12,500 bases of DNA from Botryococcus braunii (taxonomy: Eukaryota; Chlorophyta; Trebouxiophyceae): NCBI GenBank assembly GCA_002005505.1, contig KV908470.1, forward strand, positions 378,433-390,932. Reading direction: 5' to 3'. Below, in pieces: positions 1 through 12,500 of the stretch. The position numbers and the translations under genes are program-made. How positions within the stretch are numbered: the stretch's first letter is position 1; the number at the start of each line of letters is the position of its first letter. Below the pieces are notes generated by a model that saw only the letters and a list, made by a program, of their open reading frames with translations, was not told where the DNA came from and did no database searches.

Positions 1-233
1 GCGCATACAACAAAATAGTACGCATTTCCTGAGAAACCCGGTCAAATATCTTGCATCATGCCAGTCGGCAATGTAGGCTCTGTTAACACCCCCCTACCGT
101 GAGGGATTATTTTGGAAGGTGGGATCCTTGGCTTCTTGCCAGCACTTCTTCTTTTGCTCAGTTGCTGTCTGTTTGCCTCCCTTTCTCTACTTGGGACCTT
201 CCAGCACTTTCTGAGCAGTTTGGGCTGTTACAG
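1..233 (+). other. Probable intron of the upstream gene
   Basis: No coding similarity is recognisable here. The right edge is a plausible 3' splice site (TGGGCTGTTACAG, ending at 233) after a T-rich stretch, so this is read as the last intron of a gene whose earlier exons lie left of the window. The frame open through 99-233 may simply be intron sequence in frame with the following exon. Confidence 0.4.
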
Positions 234-410
234 GGTGTGAAAGTTGATGTGCCCGAACCCAAGAAGCGCCGCAACAACTCGGGGAGGAGCCACCAAGACG
301 AAGACTTGCTGGCACAGGTTTCTCGCCGCCCCCGCACTGCTGCAAAGCCTCCAAAGGGTTTGGCCCCACAGACGAAGCCGTCCACCTTCGTTACAGACTT
401 TGTAAACTAA
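234..410 (+). CDS. Last exon of an unrecognised upstream gene (basic, NLS-like tail)
   Basis: Reading in phase 0 from the acceptor CAG at 231-233 gives 58 codons ending in TAA at 408-410. I do not recognise the protein. The segment is hydrophilic and basic, with an early VPEPKKRR stretch that resembles a monopartite nuclear localisation signal, then QVSRRPRT and a Lys/Pro-rich run (AAKPPKG, TKPSTF), ending in VTDFVN. It looks like a disordered C-terminal tail of a nuclear or DNA-associated protein, but that is inferred from composition only. The codons look ordinary (GCC, CGC, AAG, GAC), unlike the T-rich flanks, and this is the main support for coding. The start depends on which AG is used as acceptor; 219 or 203 are alternatives. 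The gene reads in the same direction as the amine oxidase gene downstream. Confidence 0.45.
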   Translation, partial: GVKVDVPEPKKRRNNSGRSHQDEDLLAQVSRRPRTAAKPPKGLAPQTKPSTFVTDFVN

Positions 411-1099
411 AAGTTGTGCTTTTCCGGCCGATTTCTCAATCATCTTGTTGGAAATGTGGTGTGCAAATTCGGGACTTGTGTTGTTTGAGATGGAACATGG
501 CTGGGCTCTGGCTAGCATCATGCATATCTCAGGCAAAGCATATCTTAGGCAAGTTCAAGTGTCTGAATGAGGTAGATGTATGATTTCAAAAGATTGTGGG
601 AAGTCAATATGCAGACCCCGTGCAGATTCATCTGGACGTTTTATGCTCTAATTCTTAGCATGTCTGCTGTGCAACTTTGCACTTGTTCAACTATACGCAC
701 TGTCTACGTAAACGTCACATCCCAGTGTTTGCCAACAGGTTGTTCTCTTGTTCCAATGTGTAATTGCTGCGTGCTGCATTTGAGTTGTTGAGCAGTCTGC
801 TGTACTACTGTACCTGCGGTCAGCACGTGCAGTGGCGACCAACCTCTGATTGATATTGTTCTCTCTGGGCAGGCTGTGGCTTGTGCTGCAGTATAATATT
901 TTGGTGTGATTCCTGCGGGATTCGCCATCTTGCAAGTCTCAGTTCCTGTCAACTGTCTTGATTGTCTGACTTTGGACTTAGTGGGTCTCTCGCATGCAAT
1001 GGTTTGGGATTGTGACAGATAGCTGCATTCTACCACTCATTGGGAACGCGTGCAACACAAGGGATGGCTTGACCCTGGGGTTTGGTTTGTGTTTGGTAG
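411..1099 (+). other. 3' UTR of upstream gene and unresolved 5' region of the amine oxidase gene
   Basis: No recognisable domain is encoded in this 689-base T-rich stretch. A TGTAA at 759-763 could end the upstream transcript, which leaves only about 330 bases for the promoter and 5' exon(s) of the next gene. The sequence just before 1100 (GGGGTTTGGTTTGTGTTTGGTAG) looks like the T/G-rich 3' end of an intron, so a short 5' coding exon probably lies in this stretch, but I cannot fix it. The alternative is that exon 1 simply extends left to the ATG at 994, which is open and in frame with the Rossmann motif. Confidence 0.4.
759..763 (+). promoter_or_regulatory. Candidate TGTAA polyadenylation signal of the upstream gene
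   Basis: TGTAA is the characteristic polyadenylation element of chlorophycean algae. This copy lies about 350 bases after the TAA at 408-410. A second copy at 401-405 overlaps the end of the coding exon and is too early. The five-base motif occurs often by chance, so support is weak. Confidence 0.25.
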
Positions 1100-8164
<7,065 letters not shown>

Positions 8165-8202
8165 TACCTGACAGAACAACGGGGCATGTCAGGTGTTTCA
8201 GC

Positions 8203-8207
8203 TGTAA
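8203..8207 (+). promoter_or_regulatory. TGTAA polyadenylation signal of the amine oxidase gene
   Basis: TGTAA lies 39 bases after the TGA stop, inside a T/G-rich stretch (GTGTTTCAGCTGTAATG). This is the standard element of chlorophycean algae, which usually precedes cleavage by 10-20 bases. An ATTAAA at 8221-8226 is a less likely alternative. It implies a short 3' UTR for this clade, and supports ending the gene here. Confidence 0.55.
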
Positions 8208-10630
<2,423 letters not shown>

Positions 10631-10700
10631 GAGGAGCTCTAAACAGCATTTGAATGTACACCAACGTTGGTGTACATTCAAATGCTGTTTAGAGCTCCTC
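10631..10700. repeat. Perfect 70-base palindrome (35-base arms, no spacer)
   Basis: The arm beginning GAGGAGCTCTAAACAGCATT at 10631 is matched base for base by its reverse complement ending AATGCTGTTTAGAGCTCCTC at 10700, with the axis inside CCAACGTTGG between 10665 and 10666. Beyond the arms the pairing continues imperfectly (GTCAACA to the left, TGTTAAC to the right after one unpaired C). No target-site duplication or transposase is visible. It could be a young palindrome, a paired inverted terminal end of a small element, or a fold-back artefact of sequencing or assembly. Confidence 0.95.
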
Positions 10701-12500
10701 CTGTTAACATACGATAAAATTGCTAGGCCCTGGCTAATCCAGATATCCAGCAAACAAGGTATCCTCAACTCTACTCCCTAGATTGCCCAGGCAAGTGAAC
10801 GGCACCTCCTCTAATCAGGGGTGCAAAACAATGGCACGGAACCTGTTCTCTGAAGACTTCAGTGAGTAAACTGTTTGAAACACCATTCATACAATTCCAC
10901 CACACCTAAGACAACAACGAACACCTTTTATTGAAGGAAACAGAACACAAGCTCGATAAAACAACGCCCTAGATGCATTGCAGCAGAAGCAGGTTAGTCT
11001 TTGCAAATGCCAATGCAAACCCTGGTTTATAACGGGTTGCATCACGGGTGCTTCACTTACTCAACTTCCTCGATATGTGACCATGTGGCCGTCCAGATTT
11101 GATGGCACAGCACTTCAGCCAAAAAAAGCTGCGATACTGAATAGCATGGGCGCGTAGAGAGTTCCGCAGGTTCATCAAAATCCTGTCTGGCATTAATGAG
11201 TGCAGACATGTGACAGACCATCACAAAAATATGTGGCACTGTGTACTACACCTATTAATTGCAAGACACATAAATCCATATTCCTGCTCCATGCAATTTG
11301 CAGAAAGCGTGTGTCGAAGTCCCCGCAATACTCTTCGAACACTGTTGAAGATCAGCACGACAAATGATGTACTGCAGCCCAATGTAGCCACACAAGCAAC
11401 ATTGCGCTGTCCGGCACAAAAACAGTTTCACAGCCTACAACAAGTGGGGGCTCCAAGACAAAGCTTGGACCGCTGCCAGGCCAAACCCTCGCAAGTCCCC
11501 TCGCAAGTCTATGGCGTAAGGCTGTCAGACCCTGATATCCTGACAGCCACTGACAGGCAGGCAGACGTCACAAAAAACCTGATAGCAACTTACAGTCCAA
11601 GACATGAACAATTAACAGCAGAAACAGCCGATGCAATCGGAAATGAAAACTCAAGCCGCTATCCAAACAGGCATACCTTGCTCCAGTGTGCCTAGTCAAA
11701 TCACGACTCTTCGTAAACACACCGGTGCTCAAACATCTCCTGCTAAGCATTTCAAGACTGTGTGCGCTAGCCAGCAAAGCCACCACACACAAGGGAGAGG
11801 ACGAGGGTTCCACTGTGATTCCTCATGGCAATAGCGAAAATAGTGCTCCCGAGAAGATTTCCATGGCTGGGAAAGCAGGTCACTGACACCTCCTGCCCCA
11901 ACTTTCGAAGGTACAGAACAAATTTACAAAGGCCGCCGGCTCTATTTGCCCCCGCCCCCACACATGGTTGGCTGGCCTCCAGCCATCATACATCACAAAA
12001 AGCGTTGGTCCATTTGTTGAAGAGATGAAACCCAAAGCCAGGCCAGCAATCTGGGGTTCAGAAGCCAGCTAGTCTCACAAACTGGCCTGTCCGACTTGAC
12101 CCCAACCACTGCCACCTGAGCACCTAAAACCATACACGTACAGACACTGCCAGCCCAATGCAGCCAAGGACCATAACCATTCACATACAGACATTCCTAG
12201 AAGGCCAGCAGCAGAACAGCAGGCATCTCGACAATTTATATGATGTCTGATGCAACATCTGCATACAAATGCACTTCATAAGCTCCCGCTAACCCCATTC
12301 TTAAAATCCCCCAAGCAGGGAAGGGGGAGGGTGTGCAGTGGAGACAAACCCGGATAGCATGTGTGTTGCTTTGCTTGCGTCACTCAAAAGAACATAACAG
12401 CAACAATGCATGCCCCCAACCATGCCTGGCAAGCACATCCCCATGTTACACATCCTGCACATACCCACCAGACTGTGGTTTGTCCCTGCCCCATGCCTTT
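10701..12500 (-). other. Unannotated region, A/C-rich on plus strand; possibly a minus-strand transcript
   Basis: No domain is recognised on either strand over these 1800 bases. The plus strand here leans to A and C, the reverse of the T/G lean of introns and UTRs of the plus-strand genes at the left, so the transcribed strand may be minus. Candidate signals on the minus strand are an AATAAA at 10927-10932, TGTAA copies (seen as TTACA at 11923-11927 and 12445-12449) and a perfect GTAAGT donor word near 11058. None connects to a recognisable coding exon, so this may be UTR, intron or plain spacer. Confidence 0.25.

Noticed and set aside
11057..11239. Minus-strand 60-codon frame with coding-like look, ending next to a perfect GTAAGT donor word
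   Set aside because: No recognisable homology, no matching exon on either side, and the donor would fall inside the last codons. Kept only as weak support for a minus-strand transcript.

Overview
The window is nuclear DNA of a eukaryote, most likely a chlorophyte green alga. The reasons are: one gene split by eight GT-AG introns of about 360-990 bases; intermediate GC content; very long dinucleotide microsatellites in introns and spacers; and a TGTAA element, the usual polyadenylation signal of volvocalean and related green algae, 39 bases after the stop codon. A Dunaliella-like chlorophycean would fit this repeat-rich, long-intron, mid-GC pattern, but that placement is an inference.

Layout. 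Bases 1-410 hold the 3' end of an unrecognised plus-strand gene, whose last exon is probably 234-410 and encodes a basic tail with a nuclear-localisation-like PKKRR. Bases 411-1099 contain its likely 3' UTR and the unresolved 5' end of the next gene. Bases 1100-8164 hold the only confidently recognised gene, a plus-strand flavin-dependent amine oxidase of the polyamine oxidase / LSD1-like superfamily. Nine coding exons join in frame into about 460 residues, from the Rossmann GAGVSG motif to the C-terminal FFAGEAT...HGAFMSG FAD motif. Seven of the eight internal introns are phase 0. No SWIRM domain or LSD1 tower insertion is visible, so a compact oxidase is the better reading. The lysine near flavin N5, otherwise nearly invariant in the superfamily, aligns with an arginine here.

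The introns carry most of the unusual sequence: a G-rich polypurine stretch of about 650 bases in intron 1; (GC)n-(GT)25-G12-(GA)71 in intron 2; (CA)38 plus GCAC repeats in intron 4; (CT)74 in intron 5; and (GT)39-G13 in intron 8. The GA/CT and CA/GT tracts are mutually complementary on one pre-mRNA and nearly matched in length.

Bases 8208-12500 have no recognisable gene. They contain a (GT)20(AT)44 microsatellite, a telomere-like CCCTAAAAACCCTAG motif next to a G-box, and a perfect 70-base palindrome with no spacer at 10631-10700. The rightmost 2-3 kb switch from a T/G-leaning to an A/C-leaning plus strand, which suggests (weakly) a convergent minus-strand transcription unit. No mobile element, CRISPR array, rRNA or tRNA gene is supported. 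I found no clear evidence of a previously undescribed system; the best leads are the lysine-to-arginine change, the complementary intronic tracts and the palindrome.
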